A stretch of DNA of 7,130 nucleotides, from NCBI GenBank assembly GCA_020348185.1, contig CP070743.1:1306783-1313912 (forward strand). The letters are read 5' to 3'. The position numbers and the translations under genes were made by a program. This document shows, one piece after another, positions 6,253-7,130 of the stretch. The stretch is from Nitrospirota bacterium (lineage in GTDB: Bacteria; Nitrospirota; Nitrospiria; Nitrospirales; UBA8639). Each line of letters opens with the position of its first letter. Position 1 is the first letter of the stretch. The notes beneath the pieces were generated by a model. The model had not been told where the DNA came from. It searched no databases and saw only the letters and a program-made list of their open reading frames with translations.

Positions 6253-7130
6253 TTATGTCAGCTTGACCCTTCTGATCTTATTTTCATTCCGCTCACAAAT
6301 GTAGAGGAATCCCTGTGAATCCAGGGCTAATCCTGCCGGGGAATTCACCACGGCTTCAACCGCAGGCCGCCCGTCGCCGTGCTTGAGCATACCGGCATCC
6401 TCCTTCGCCACGAATCGAGCCGCTCCACATCCGCCCATGTTTTTATCGTCGTAGCCGCTATCACCGTTTCCCGCAATGGTGGTGATCACTCCTGTGTCTA
6501 CATCCACCTTTCTCACACGATGGTTCATGGAATCGGCAATATACACATTTCCTCTATTATCAATGATCGCCCCTTCAGGAACATTCAACATGGATTTTAC
6601 GGCTAATTTATCGTCTCCATCATATCCATATCGACACACCCCGGCGATCGTTGACACGATTCCCGTCGTCCCATCGATTTTTCTGATTCGGTTGGTGCCT
6701 TTGTCTGTCAGAATGATGTTCCCGGCCGCATCCACGTCGAGAGCGACAATGTCGTAAAATTTACATTCGGAGGCAGGCTTTCCGTCATCCAAATAGAACG
6801 ATAAATCCAGTCCATCAGAACATTGGGGCCGAAGCCATCCCTGGTCATCACTAAAATCAATGCCAATGGCATCCCCAGAAAGTACAATGAGGTTTTGGGC
6901 CGTGAGGGGACTTATTCGGTCGTCATCTTCCGGGGTCCAGGTCCCTCCAATGGTGGTCACAAGCCCCGTCCGAGGATCATACTTGCGAATGCGGTGGGCT
7001 TGGGTGTCCGCAATATACAGATTATCATCTTGATCAAAGGCAATCGCGCCCGGATAGGTTAAATTGACTTCCAATGCTGGACCATCGCCATTAAATCCCC
7101 ATTGCCCTGTCCCGACGACGGTGGTGATTA
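6253..7130 (-). CDS. NHL-repeat beta-propeller protein, 5' partial
   Basis: The frame is open to the right edge of the window. The residues upstream of the apparent TTG at 7074 (ITTVVGTGQWGFNGDGPAL) are themselves a standard NHL repeat, so the start lies outside. About 292 residues are visible, covering the last four blades. Each ends in the classic pattern NLYIADTQAHRIRKYDPRTG, GNIILTDKGTNRIRKIDGTTG, GNVYIADSMNHRVRKVDVDTG or GFLYICERNENKIRRVKLT, and each is followed or preceded by TTIAGN-type segments. Blade boundaries fall near 6957, 6655 and 6485. The second and fourth visible blades carry long loops with Cys residues. The terminal blade's strand ends the protein at TAA 6255-6253. NHL propellers are usually secreted scaffold or binding proteins, and some are enzymes; no catalytic residue set is recognised. 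It is the first visible gene of the minus-strand set, 47 nt before the haem b gene, and so probably linked to the redox module. Confidence 0.88.
   Translation of the reverse strand, partial: ITTVVGTGQWGFNGDGPALEVNLTYPGAIAFDQDDNLYIADTQAHRIRKYDPRTGLVTTIGGTWTPEDDDRISPLTAQNLIVLSGDAIGIDFSDDQGWLRPQCSDGLDLSFYLDDGKPASECKFYDIVALDVDAAGNIILTDKGTNRIRKIDGTTGIVSTIAGVCRYGYDGDDKLAVKSMLNVPEGAIIDNRGNVYIADSMNHRVRKVDVDTGVITTIAGNGDSGYDDKNMGGCGAARFVAKEDAGMLKHGDGRPAVEAVVNSPAGLALDSQGFLYICERNENKIRRVKLT

Noticed and set aside
7072..7074. TTG 7074 as start of the NHL protein
   Set aside because: The residues upstream in the same frame form a further NHL repeat and the frame runs off the window, so the gene is 5' truncated by the window edge.

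Overview
The window looks like a bacterial chromosome segment from a Gram-negative organism. It encodes an outer-membrane TonB-dependent receptor and several exported haem proteins. G+C looks close to one half. The mix of tandem multihaem c-type cytochromes, a gamma-subunit-like haem b protein of the type II DMSO reductase family and a REP-like CCCTAACCCTCTCCC palindrome fits a chemolithotrophic or anaerobically respiring lineage. Nitrospirota or a neighbouring group is my guess; no phylogenetic marker in the window settles this.

Layout: two transcription units converge. On the + strand (2-2050) is a TonB-dependent receptor whose real start lies to the left of the window. After it comes a gap of about 120 bp (2051-2173). 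This gap holds two strong Shine-Dalgarno-like sequences with no long gene behind them, and a perfect 10-bp palindrome (2142-2164).

The rest is a minus-strand gene set, read from right to left: an NHL-repeat beta-propeller protein (7130-6253, 5' end outside the window), an ethylbenzene-dehydrogenase-gamma-like haem b protein (6205-5366), a small exported PDZ-domain protein (5242-4826, with a probable frameshift in its signal peptide so that the natural start is ATG 5309), a pentahaem cytochrome c (4817-3483) and a second, paralogous pentahaem cytochrome c (3430-2174). Gaps are 8 to about 120 nt. A perfect extended -10 element (TGATATAAT) sits between the haem b gene and the PDZ gene and may drive PDZ plus the two cytochromes separately.

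Working model (inference): the haem b protein passes electrons between a periplasmic molybdopterin enzyme encoded elsewhere, perhaps to the right of the window, and the pair of five-haem cytochromes. The PDZ and NHL proteins would act as assembly or scaffold components. All visible products of the minus-strand set except the truncated NHL protein have, or can be rebuilt to have, an N-terminal export signal, so the module is extracytoplasmic. No tRNA, rRNA, CRISPR array, transposase or phage gene was seen.
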